Shown: positions 1-6,104, counted from the first letter of the stretch. The stretch: 6,544 bases of DNA from Actinomycetes bacterium (GCA_023437285.1 JAEZGP010000110.1:1-6544), one strand, 5' to 3'. Made by a program: numbers and translations. The notes: a model not told the origin generated them from the sequence alone.

Positions 1-623
1 TCGGCCGTCATCGCGCGGACCACGCCGTCGACCTGGCCGGCGAACCCGTACACCACGCCGGCCTGCAGGCACTCGACCGTGTTCTTCCCGATCACCCGCG
101 GCGGCTTGACCAGCTCCACCTTGCGCAACTGGGCGGCACGGGCCGCGAGGGCGTCGACGGAGATCTCGATGCCCGGGGCGAGCACGCCGCCGAGGAACTC
201 GCCCCGCGCCGACACGGCGTCGAAGTTCGTCGACGTACCGAAGTCGACGACGATGGACGGCCCGCCGAACAGCGCGTGCGCGGCCAGGGTGTTGACCACC
301 CGGTCGGTGCCGACCTCCTTGGGGTTGTCGATCGCGAGCTGCACGCCGGTCTTCACGCCCGGCTCCACGACGACGGTCGGTACGTCCGGGTAGTACCGCT
401 CCAGCATGCTGCGCAGCGCGCGCAGCGACGAGGGCACCGTGGAGCAGGCGGCGATGCCGGTCACCGTCACGGACTCGGCGGCGAGCAGGCCCCGGAACTG
501 AAGGCCGAGCTCGTCGGCGGTGTTGCGGGCGTCCGTCTTGACCCGCCAGCTGTGCACGAGCCGGTCGCCGGCGAACGTGGCCAGCACGGTGTTGGTGTTA
601 CCGATGTCGATGCACAACAGCAT
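1..623 (-). CDS. coaX: Type III pantothenate kinase CoaX, 3' end cut by window edge
   Basis: CoaX phosphorylates pantothenate with ATP, the first committed step of coenzyme A synthesis, in the cytosol. I translated 207 codons from the ATG at 623; family members are usually about 250-270 residues, so roughly 50 C-terminal residues lie outside the window. Family motifs seen: the N-terminal phosphate-binding strand MLLCIDIGNTNT (residues 1-12), VGTDR at 104-108 holding the presumed catalytic Asp107, and VVDFGTSTNFD at 125-135, the second nucleotide/substrate-binding segment. GEFLGGVLAPG and GKNTVECLQAG further on are also typical. The start is 3 nt after the nadC stop and has no strong Shine-Dalgarno sequence, so it is probably translated by coupling to nadC. 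All motif positions expected for an active enzyme in the visible part are present. The identification is confident; the missing end cannot be assessed. Confidence 0.95.
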   Translation of the reverse strand, partial: MLLCIDIGNTNTVLATFAGDRLVHSWRVKTDARNTADELGLQFRGLLAAESVTVTGIAACSTVPSSLRALRSMLERYYPDVPTVVVEPGVKTGVQLAIDNPKEVGTDRVVNTLAAHALFGGPSIVVDFGTSTNFDAVSARGEFLGGVLAPGIEISVDALAARAAQLRKVELVKPPRVIGKNTVECLQAGVVYGFAGQVDGVVRAMTA

Positions 624-626
624 GGG

Positions 627-1601
627 TCACGCTCGCGGTCGCAGGTCAAGGGCGATATCGAGGATAGGCGAGGAGTGGGTCAGCCCTCCGACGGACAGGT
701 AGTTCACGCCCGTCTCGCCGTACTCGCGCGCGGCGGCCAGGGTGAGGCCGCCGGTGGCCTCCAGCTCCGCGCGGCCCCCGACCGCCGCGACGACGTCGCG
801 CAACAACGCGGGCGGCATGTTGTCCAGCAGCAGAAAGGTCGCCCCGGCGGCGACCGCCTGCTCGGCCTCGGCGACGGTCGTGACCTCCACCTGCACGGGC
901 ACGTCGGGGTAGGCGGCGCGCACCCGGTCGTACGCCTCCGCCACCCCGCCGGCCGCGAGCTTGTGGTTGTCCTTGACCATGGCGACGTCGTAGAGGCCCA
1001 TGCGCTTGTTCGTGCCGCCGCCGGCGCGTACCGCGTACTTCTCGAGGATCCTGAGCCCCGGCGTGGTCTTGCGGGTGTCCAGCACGGTCGCGCCGGTGCC
1101 GGCGAGCTCGTCGGCCCACGCCCGCGTGTGCGTCGCCACCCCGGACATGCGGCACAGCAGGTTCAGGGCCGTCCGCTCGGCGGTGAGCAGTGCCCGCGTC
1201 GGGCCGCTGACCACCGCGAGGACATCGCCGCGATGCACGTGCGCGCAGTCGGCCGCCTTCGCCGAAAACCGGACCGTACGTCCGGAAGCCAGGTCGAACA
1301 CGGCGCGCGCCACGGCGAGCCCGGCCAGCACGCCGTCGGCGCGGGCGACCAGCTCGGCGGTGTCGGTCTGCTCGGCCGGGATGGTCGCCGCGCTGGTCAC
1401 GTCGACGCCGTCGGGGCCGCCGAGGTCCTCGGCGAGCGCGTTGGCCACGATGGCGACGACGGCGGCCGGGTCGAGGCCGGCGGCGGCCAGTTCGTCGACG
1501 GTCTCCGCGCTGAGGCCGTCGGTGGCCAGTTCGTTGACGGTCTCCGCGGTGAGGCCGTCGGTGGCCGCGTGCCGGCCGGCGCGTGGGGTCGGTTCAGTCA
1601 T
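627..1601 (-). CDS. nadC: Nicotinate-nucleotide pyrophosphorylase (quinolinate phosphoribosyltransferase)
   Basis: NadC converts quinolinate and PRPP to nicotinate mononucleotide, CO2 and pyrophosphate in de novo NAD synthesis. The 324-residue product has the expected order: N-terminal open-faced domain, ERTALNLLCRMSG at 142-154, the active-site DTRKTTPGLRILEKYAVR at 175-192, GGGTNKR at 194-200, VKDNHK at 209-214, EVTTVAEAEQA near 239-249, LLLDNM at 257-262, and the phosphate-binding end LEATGGL and LSVGGLTHSSP. It is about 35-40 residues longer than the usual ~285. The extra length is an N-terminal stretch containing two 13-residue repeats (14-26 and 27-39) and a degenerate third (40-52). 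The usual His of the GGG-x-N-H-R motif reads Lys199 here. The ATG at 1601 overlaps the nadB stop by 8 nt (ATGACTGA), with GGGAG 10 nt upstream inside nadB, which supports this start and translational coupling. Confidence 0.97.
   Translation of the reverse strand: MTEPTPRAGRHAATDGLTAETVNELATDGLSAETVDELAAAGLDPAAVVAIVANALAEDLGGPDGVDVTSAATIPAEQTDTAELVARADGVLAGLAVARAVFDLASGRTVRFSAKAADCAHVHRGDVLAVVSGPTRALLTAERTALNLLCRMSGVATHTRAWADELAGTGATVLDTRKTTPGLRILEKYAVRAGGGTNKRMGLYDVAMVKDNHKLAAGGVAEAYDRVRAAYPDVPVQVEVTTVAEAEQAVAAGATFLLLDNMPPALLRDVVAAVGGRAELEATGGLTLAAAREYGETGVNYLSVGGLTHSSPILDIALDLRPRA
1485..1562 (-). repeat. Two tandem 39-bp direct repeats inside the 5' end of nadC
   Basis: Two adjacent 39-bp units (1485-1523 and 1524-1562) match at 37 of 39 positions by eye. 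They encode TDGLTAETVNELA and TDGLSAETVDELA (NadC residues 14-26 and 27-39), so the length is a multiple of three and the frame is kept. Both differences change an amino acid (Thr to Ser and Asn to Asp) and none is silent. The following 13 codons (1446-1484) encode AAGLDPAAVVAIV, which looks like a more diverged copy of the same helical unit. The repeat extends the N-terminal helix region of NadC. Near-identity suggests a recent slippage or duplication event. Confidence 0.95.
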
Positions 1602-3234
1602 GGGACATGGGCTCCCAGGTCTCGGTCAGTGCTCCGGTGCTGTCGAGGCCCGCGAGCAGGTGGCCGAGCCACTCGTCGCGGGCACTCGGGTGGTCCTCGC
1701 GCCAGTGACAGCCGCGGGTCTCCTCGCGCGTGGTCGCGGCCGCCACCAGGGCGCTCGCCACGGTGAGCAGGTTCGTCGCCTCCCACGTCGCGGTGTTGGG
1801 TCGCGCGCGGGTGGCGCTCAGCTCGACCAGCGTGGCACCCGTCGCGGCGAGCGAGTCGGCGCTGCGCAGCACCCCGGCGCCCCGGGTCATGGCCCGCTGC
1901 AGCCGGTCCTTGATCGCGTCGTCGACGACCCAGGACTCCGCCACGGCCGCCGGCTGCGGGTCGGCCTGCCCCGGTAGGTCGGCGGCGATGTCCTCGGCGA
2001 TGCGGCGGCTGAAGACCAGGCCCTCCAGCAGGGAGTTGGAGGCGAGCCGGTTGGCGCCATGGACGCCCGAGCAGGCGACCTCGCCGCAGGCGTACAGGCC
2101 GGCGATGGACGTGCGGCCGCGCAGGTCGGTGCGGACGCCGCCGGACGCGTAGTGCGCGGCCGGGGCCACCGGGATGAGGCCGGTGGTCGGGTCGACGCCG
2201 GCGGCCAGGCACGAGGCGGTGATCGTCGGGAACCGGGTGGTCAGGTCCGGCACGTGCCGGGCGTCGAGGAAGACGTGGTCGGCGCCGGTGGCGAGCAGGA
2301 CCCGGTGGATGCCCTTGGCGACGATGTCGCGCGGGGCCAGCTCGGCCAGGTCGTGCTGGCCGACCATGAACCGCTTGCCGTCCGCGTCGACCAGGTGCGC
2401 GCCCTCGCCGCGCAGCGCCTCGCTGACCAGCGGCTGCTGGGCCGCCCTGCGGCCCTCGGTGCCCAGGAAGAGGGCCGTGGGGTGGAACTGGACGAACTCC
2501 ACGTCGGTGACGGCCGCGCCGGCCCGCATCGCCAGGGCCACCCCGTCGCCGGTGGACACCGACGGGTTGGTCGTGACGGCGAAGATCTGGCCCATGCCCC
2601 CGGTGGCCAGCACGACGGCCCGGCCGAGGACGGCGCCGACGCCGTCCTCGCTGCCCTCGCCGAGGACGTGCAGGGTGACCCCGCAGGCCCGGCCGGCGGA
2701 GTCGGTGAGCAGGTCGAGGACGAGCGCGTGCTCGATGAGGCGGATCCACGGGTCGCGGCGTACGGCGGTGTGCAGGGCGCGCTGCACCTCGGCGCCGGTG
2801 GCGTCGCCGCCCGCGTGCACGATGCGGTTGGCGTGGTGGCCGCCCTCGCGGGTGAGCATGAGCGACCCGTCGCTGTGCCGGTCGAACCGGGTGCCCCAGC
2901 GCATCAGCTCGCGCACGCGGGCGGGGCCCTCGGTGACCAGCACGTCGATGGCGGCCCGGTCGCCCAGGCCGACGCCGGCGACGACGGTGTCCTGCGCGTG
3001 GGCCTCGGGGGTGTCGAGCGGGTCGAGGACGGCGGCGATGCCGCCCTGTGCCCAGCGGGTCGAGCCGTCATCGATGTTGACCTTCGTCACGACCGTGACG
3101 TGCAGGCCCGCCTCGCGCAGGTGAAGGGCGCAGGTCAGCCCCGCGATCCCGGAACCGATGACCACGACGTCGGTGGTCTCGGCCCAGCCGGGCTCGGGGG
3201 CGGCGAGCCGGCGCGCGAGCTTCATCTGCGACAT
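1594..3234 (-). CDS. nadB: L-aspartate oxidase (FAD-dependent)
   Basis: NadB oxidises L-aspartate to iminoaspartate, which NadA condenses with dihydroxyacetone phosphate to make quinolinate. The 546-residue product is normal length and belongs to the succinate dehydrogenase/fumarate reductase flavoprotein family. Seen in order: the FAD-binding Rossmann motif VVVIGSGIAGL (23-33), STRWAQGGIAAV (58-69), REGGHHANRIVHAGGDATG (129-147), ATGGMGQIF (210-218), EFVQFHPTA (246-254), SEALRGEGAH (271-280), PRDIVAKG (301-308), APAAHYASGG (357-366) with His361, and HGANRLASNSLLEG (392-405) with Arg396. A C-terminal helical domain follows and ends in ETRGCHWREDHP. The frame stays open upstream to 3423, but the ATG at 3234 has GAGGA 7 nt before it and the flavin motif begins about 20 residues in, so this start is preferred. 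It lies 49 nt after lipo-C and overlaps nadC by 8 nt. No nadA is visible nearby. Confidence 0.96.
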   Translation of the reverse strand: MSQMKLARRLAAPEPGWAETTDVVVIGSGIAGLTCALHLREAGLHVTVVTKVNIDDGSTRWAQGGIAAVLDPLDTPEAHAQDTVVAGVGLGDRAAIDVLVTEGPARVRELMRWGTRFDRHSDGSLMLTREGGHHANRIVHAGGDATGAEVQRALHTAVRRDPWIRLIEHALVLDLLTDSAGRACGVTLHVLGEGSEDGVGAVLGRAVVLATGGMGQIFAVTTNPSVSTGDGVALAMRAGAAVTDVEFVQFHPTALFLGTEGRRAAQQPLVSEALRGEGAHLVDADGKRFMVGQHDLAELAPRDIVAKGIHRVLLATGADHVFLDARHVPDLTTRFPTITASCLAAGVDPTTGLIPVAPAAHYASGGVRTDLRGRTSIAGLYACGEVACSGVHGANRLASNSLLEGLVFSRRIAEDIAADLPGQADPQPAAVAESWVVDDAIKDRLQRAMTRGAGVLRSADSLAATGATLVELSATRARPNTATWEATNLLTVASALVAAATTREETRGCHWREDHPSARDEWLGHLLAGLDSTGALTETWEPMSHD

Positions 3235-3241
3235 GCGCCCA

Positions 3242-3246
3242 TCCTC
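3242..3246 (-). promoter_or_regulatory. Ribosome binding site of nadB
   Basis: GAGGA on the minus strand lies 7 nt before the ATG at 3234. It decides between this start, a second ATG at 3252 that would lie upstream of the site, and the open reading frame extension into lipo-C up to 3423. Confidence 0.7.
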
Positions 3247-3257
3247 GGCCATCCGGT

Positions 3258-3271
3258 CCGGCCGCGGCCGG
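3258..3271. repeat. Perfect 14-bp GC palindrome between lipo-C and nadB
   Basis: CCGGCCGCGGCCGG reads the same on both strands and lies in the 49-nt gap between the lipo-C stop and the nadB start. As RNA it could fold into a short very GC-rich hairpin, but with only about a 4-nt loop, and no T-run follows on the minus strand. It could be a weak attenuator or simply a product of high GC content. I do not call it a terminator. Confidence 0.35.
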
Positions 3272-3283
3272 GCGGCCCCATCG

Positions 3284-4204
3284 TCAGAACTCGCTGGGCT
3301 TCTTGCCCTTGATGGAACCGGTGCGCTTCTTGCGGTCGAAATCTCCCAGGAAACACCGTACGCCGCGGTCGCCGACGCTCCACATGAGTTCGCTGGCCCC
3401 CCAGGTGTCCCAGGCGATGCCACCGACGCTGTCCAGTTCGCTGACGGTCATGCCGAGGTAGCGTGCGCCGAGCCGGTAACAGTTGTCGCTCTTGGCGGTG
3501 GCCAGCGCGTTCTTGCCGGGCCACGCCCGGTCCGCCGGCAGCCACACCCCGGTGTACTCCATGTAGTGCGGCTTGGCACACGCGATGAAGGCGATGTTCG
3601 TCACGTACTTCTTGTCGGCGGTGAGGGTGTCGTTGGCGCACGTGATGGCGAGCGGCTTCTTGCCGCGCAGCCCGTCCTTGGCCGACCCCGTACGGGTGAC
3701 GATCGTTTCCTGGGTGTCGGAGATCTCCACGATCTCGCACCGGTACCAGCGGGCGCCGCCCTGCCACTCGTGCTCGGCCGGCAGCACGGGCACGATCGAC
3801 ACCCGGGCGTTGTGGAAGTCCCCGCCCAGGAACGTGTTGGCCTGCTTGGCGCAGCTGGTGTACGCGGACTTGAACCCGGAGTCGCCGGGATCGGGCGGGG
3901 CGGTTTTGTTGTTCTGCGAGGCGGGCAGCTTGCCGACGTAGTACGTCTCGGTGACGTGCGGCCCGGTGCACGGCACCGGCTGCTCGGCGAAGAACGCGGC
4001 CAGCGTCCAGTCGACGACCTTGTCCTCGCCCGTCTTCGGCCGGCACACGCCGGCCTGCGGTGTGGGTACCTTCGCCTCGGGCAGCACCGCCCAGTCGCCA
4101 CTGAGGTCACCGTCGCCGGCGGTGGCCGCGCTGCCGCAGCCGGCCAGCGTCAGCGCCAGTGCCGCCACGACTCCGGCCACCAGCCCTCGCCTGCCCCGCC
4201 GCAT
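3284..4204 (-). CDS. Lipoprotein, septum-formation-family-like, two four-Cys halves (lipo-C)
   Basis: A 306-residue exported lipoprotein, third of three tandem paralogues. A basic start (MRRGRRG) and hydrophobic stretch lead to the lipobox LAGC, with lipidated Cys23. After the box AGDGDLSGDWAVLPEAKVP (29-47) come two similar halves. Half one has Cys54, Cys79, Cys118 and Cys156, with PHVTETYYVG after the second Cys and FLGGDFHNAR and WQGGARWYRC after the third. Half two has Cys189, Cys209, Cys242 and Cys284, with KPHYMEYTGV, GARYLG and WSVGDRGVRC in matching places. The protein ends KKRTGSIKGKKPSEF. The C-x-x-PH-x-x-E ... C ... W-x-x-G-x-R-x-x-C pattern resembles the actinobacterial 'septum formation' (Septum_form) family as I remember it. 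No catalytic motif is seen and the actual role is unknown. The start has a strong ribosome binding site, GGGGAGGA, 4 nt before the ATG. Confidence 0.88.
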   Translation of the reverse strand: MRRGRRGLVAGVVAALALTLAGCGSAATAGDGDLSGDWAVLPEAKVPTPQAGVCRPKTGEDKVVDWTLAAFFAEQPVPCTGPHVTETYYVGKLPASQNNKTAPPDPGDSGFKSAYTSCAKQANTFLGGDFHNARVSIVPVLPAEHEWQGGARWYRCEIVEISDTQETIVTRTGSAKDGLRGKKPLAITCANDTLTADKKYVTNIAFIACAKPHYMEYTGVWLPADRAWPGKNALATAKSDNCYRLGARYLGMTVSELDSVGGIAWDTWGASELMWSVGDRGVRCFLGDFDRKKRTGSIKGKKPSEF

Positions 4205-4208
4205 GCCG

Positions 4209-4216
4209 TCCTCCCC
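4209..4216 (-). promoter_or_regulatory. Ribosome binding site of lipo-C
   Basis: GGGGAGGA on the minus strand lies 4 nt before the ATG at 4204 and is the strongest Shine-Dalgarno match in the window. Its first four bases could also pair with the upstream CCTCACG segment of the shared motif (4243-4249). Confidence 0.75.
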
Positions 4217-4236
4217 ACGTCAAGCCCAAATTGCCG

Positions 4237-4249
4237 AGCATACGTGAGG
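4237..4249 (-). promoter_or_regulatory. Copy 2 of the 13-base leader motif CCTCACRTATGCT, possible promoter -10
   Basis: CCTCACGTATGCT lies 32 nt before the lipo-C ATG. The same sequence with one base changed occurs 36 nt before lipo-A. TATGCT fits the loose actinobacterial -10 pattern (TAnnnT), which would give a 5' leader of about 25 nt. I found no convincing -35 at 16-18 nt spacing. It could instead be an operator, or sequence kept since the paralogues duplicated. Confidence 0.45.
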
Positions 4250-4263
4250 GTTCGTAGATCAGC

Positions 4264-5160
4264 TCACCACTGCGAGGGCGCCTTACCCTTGACCGACCCG
4301 GTGCGCTTCTTATCCGGGTACGGGCCGATATAACACCGTTGGCCGCGCTCGCCGACGCTCCACAGCGTCTCGCTCATGCCGTCGTGAATCCACTGGAAGC
4401 CGCTCGCGGCGTCGAGCGCCGCCACGCTCATCTCCAGGTACCGGGCGCCCACCACGAAGCAGGCATCGCTGCCGAGCTCGTCGACCTTCTCGTCGCCGGG
4501 ATACTTGCCGTCCTTCGGCAGGTACGTGCCGGTGTACTCGGCCAGGTGCGGCTCGGTGCACGGCAGGTACTTGAAGTTTTCCAGGTATTCGCCCTCGACC
4601 GTGTAGTTCACGCACTGCAGCGCGGCCGGCCGCTTGCCGCGCAGGCCGTCCTTGAGCGACGAGGTCCGTTCCACGATCCGCTCGTCGCCGTCGGCGATCT
4701 CGAACATCTCGCACCGGTAGAACCGCGCCTCGCCGCCCCATTCCACATCGGTCGGCAGCACGGGCACGATCGAGACGCGGGCGTCGTGGTAATCGCCCCC
4801 GAGGAAGGCCGTCGCCTGCTTCGCGCAGCTCGTGTAGATCGCCTTGAACGCGTCGTCGCCGGCCTCGGGCGGGGACGTCAGGTTGACGGTCTTCGCATTG
4901 GTGATCTTGCCCACGTAGTACGTCTCGGCGGCGTGCTTGACCGAGCACTCGCCGGCCGGCCCCACGAACAGGGCGAGGTCCCAGTCGACCGTCTTCTCGT
5001 TCATGATGTTCGGCCGGCACACTCCGGCCGCCGGTACGGGCACCTCGGCCTTGGGCAGCACGGCCCAGTCGCCGGCCAGGTCACCGTCACCCGCCACGGA
5101 CGCGCAGCCGGTCAACGCCAGGGTCGCCGCGACCGCGACGAGCGCCACCGCCCGCCTCAC
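4264..5160 (-). CDS. Lipoprotein, septum-formation-family-like, two four-Cys halves (lipo-B)
   Basis: A 298-residue lipoprotein, second of the three tandem paralogues. I chose the GTG at 5160, whose GTGA overlaps the lipo-A stop by 4 nt, because it gives a clean signal peptide (MRRAVALVAV...) ending in the lipobox LTGC with Cys19. The frame is open to 5256, but that stretch lies within the lipo-A coding region. GTG at 5163 would add one residue. No good Shine-Dalgarno site sits at normal spacing, which suggests coupling to lipo-A. After GDGDLAGDWAVLPKAEVP, half one has Cys48, Cys72, Cys112 and Cys150, and half two has Cys183, Cys201, Cys234 and Cys276. In half one the usual PH after the second Cys reads KH (CSVKHAAETYYVG); half two keeps CTEPHLAEYTG. 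The tail is KKRTGSVKGKAPSQW. Function is unknown; the envelope location follows from the lipobox. Confidence 0.87.
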   Translation of the reverse strand: MRRAVALVAVAATLALTGCASVAGDGDLAGDWAVLPKAEVPVPAAGVCRPNIMNEKTVDWDLALFVGPAGECSVKHAAETYYVGKITNAKTVNLTSPPEAGDDAFKAIYTSCAKQATAFLGGDYHDARVSIVPVLPTDVEWGGEARFYRCEMFEIADGDERIVERTSSLKDGLRGKRPAALQCVNYTVEGEYLENFKYLPCTEPHLAEYTGTYLPKDGKYPGDEKVDELGSDACFVVGARYLEMSVAALDAASGFQWIHDGMSETLWSVGERGQRCYIGPYPDKKRTGSVKGKAPSQW

Positions 5161-6068
5161 CACTGGGACGGCAGCTTTCCCTTGATGGAGCCGGTCCGCT
5201 TCTTCTGCGGGTACGACCCCAGGTAGCACCGGTGCGTCCGGTCGCCCATGCTCCACAATGTCTCCACATCATCGAGGCCCGAGAAGACCCACTGGAAGCC
5301 GCCGCTCGCCTGCATCTGCGACACGCTGTACCCGGTGAACCTGGTACCGACGGCCAGGCAGCCGTCCGACGCGCGCTCGTAGAGCGTCTTCTCACTCGGG
5401 AACGTGCCGGCCTTGTGGGTGAAGACGCCGGTGAACTCCATCGTGTGCGGCTTGCTACAGCTGATCCACGTGAAATAGGTGAGCTGGTCGGCGCTGTCGA
5501 CGGAGCTGTTGGCGCAGCCGATGGCGAGCGGCTTCTTACCGCGCAGGCCGTCGCGGGCCGACGAGGTGCGCTTGACCACCTTGCGGCTGGCCTGGACCTC
5601 CTGCAGCTCGCAGCGGTAGAACCGGGCACCGGCCTGCCATTGGGTGTCCGTGGCCACCACCGGCACGATGGCCACCCGGGCCCGGTGGTAGTCGCCGCCG
5701 AGGAACTCGACGGCCTTCTTCACGCAGGTCTGGTAGAGGGGCTTGAACGCAGGCTCGCCGACGCCCGGCGGCTCGGTGAGCGCCACCGTCTTCGCGTCGG
5801 TGATCGTGCCGACGTGGTAGGTCTCCGTGACGTGCGGGGTCGAGCAGCTCATCTCGGCGTTGTCGAAGGCCTCGAGGTCCCAGTCGACCGTGTTCGCGCC
5901 GCCGTCGCGGCACACGTTGTTGGCCGGCGGCGGCACCTTCGCCTCGGGCAGGATCGCCCAGTCGCCCGTCAGGTCGCCGTCACCCGCGGTCGTCGCTCCG
6001 CAGGCGCCGAGCGTCAGCGTCAGCAGGACCGCGCTCGCCACCGCGCGCAGTCGCCCACGTCGCCGCAT
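5157..6068 (-). CDS. Lipoprotein, septum-formation-family-like, two four-Cys halves (lipo-A)
   Basis: A 303-residue lipoprotein, first of the three in transcription order. The signal peptide starts MRRRGRLRAV and ends in the lipobox LGAC with Cys23. AGDGDLTGDWAILPEAKVP follows. Half one has Cys53, Cys75, Cys115 and Cys153, with CSTPHVTETYHVG, FLGGDYHRAR and WQAGARFYRC. Half two has Cys185, Cys204, Cys237 and Cys281, with CSKPHTMEFTGVF, VGTRFTG and LWSMGDRTHRC. The tail is KKRTGSIKGKLPSQW. GGAG lies 8 nt before the ATG. The gene begins 54 nt after panD, with a perfect 7-bp hairpin and one copy of the 13-base motif in that gap, and its stop overlaps the lipo-B start by 4 nt. It resembles the Septum_form family in cysteine and PH/E spacing. 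A role in cell wall or division is only a guess from that name. Confidence 0.88.
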   Translation of the reverse strand: MRRRGRLRAVASAVLLTLTLGACGATTAGDGDLTGDWAILPEAKVPPPANNVCRDGGANTVDWDLEAFDNAEMSCSTPHVTETYHVGTITDAKTVALTEPPGVGEPAFKPLYQTCVKKAVEFLGGDYHRARVAIVPVVATDTQWQAGARFYRCELQEVQASRKVVKRTSSARDGLRGKKPLAIGCANSSVDSADQLTYFTWISCSKPHTMEFTGVFTHKAGTFPSEKTLYERASDGCLAVGTRFTGYSVSQMQASGGFQWVFSGLDDVETLWSMGDRTHRCYLGSYPQKKRTGSIKGKLPSQW

Positions 6069-6076
6069 GCCACCAA

Positions 6077-6080
6077 CTCC
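6077..6080 (-). promoter_or_regulatory. Ribosome binding site of lipo-A
   Basis: GGAG on the minus strand is 8 nt before the ATG at 6068. It begins just 2 nt after the 6083-6102 hairpin, so folding of that hairpin could affect ribosome access. Confidence 0.6.
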
Positions 6081-6082
6081 AT

Positions 6083-6102
6083 CGCTCTCAGCAAAGAGAG
6101 CG
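6083..6102 (-). other. Perfect 7-bp inverted repeat between panD and lipo-A
   Basis: On the minus strand CGCTCTC, a 6-nt loop TTTGCT, then GAGAGCG. All seven pairs are Watson-Crick and a G-T pair could extend the stem by one. It lies 20 nt after the panD stop, between the shared 13-base motif and the lipo-A ribosome binding site. No T-run follows, so it is not a classical intrinsic terminator. It may be an attenuator, an RNA-stabilising or processing hairpin, or a binding site for a dimeric repressor. Confidence 0.6.
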
Positions 6103-6104
6103 GC

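Noticed and set aside
1485..1562. Nearby direct repeats as a CRISPR array or regulatory iterons
   Set aside because: Only two units, directly adjacent without spacers, in frame inside nadC; a coding tandem duplication explains them.
276..1766. Long plus-strand open frame (496 codons) opposite coaX, nadC and nadB
   Set aside because: It is rich in G, R, A, V and H with no family motifs, and runs antisense to three well-identified enzymes; typical of high-GC codon mirror frames.
3258..3271. GC palindrome before nadB as a transcription terminator
   Set aside because: Very small loop and no T-run, and nadB follows within 25 nt; kept only as a low-confidence palindrome.
2059..3312. Long plus-strand open frame (417 codons) opposite nadB
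   Set aside because: Low-complexity G/R/A/V/D composition and no recognisable domain; nadB on the other strand explains the open frame.
3235..3423. Upstream extension of nadB to an ATG at 3423
   Set aside because: The extension overlaps the end of lipo-C, has no family similarity, and the ATG at 3234 has a good ribosome binding site.
4218..4223. TTGACG on the minus strand in the lipo-C leader, as a -35 box
   Set aside because: It is only 13 nt before the start codon, so a -10 at normal spacing would fall inside the coding region, where no TAnnnT sequence is present.
5161..5256. Upstream extension of lipo-B to an ATG at 5256
   Set aside because: It would put 32 non-hydrophobic residues before the signal peptide and lies within the lipo-A coding end; the GTG at 5160 gives a proper lipoprotein signal.
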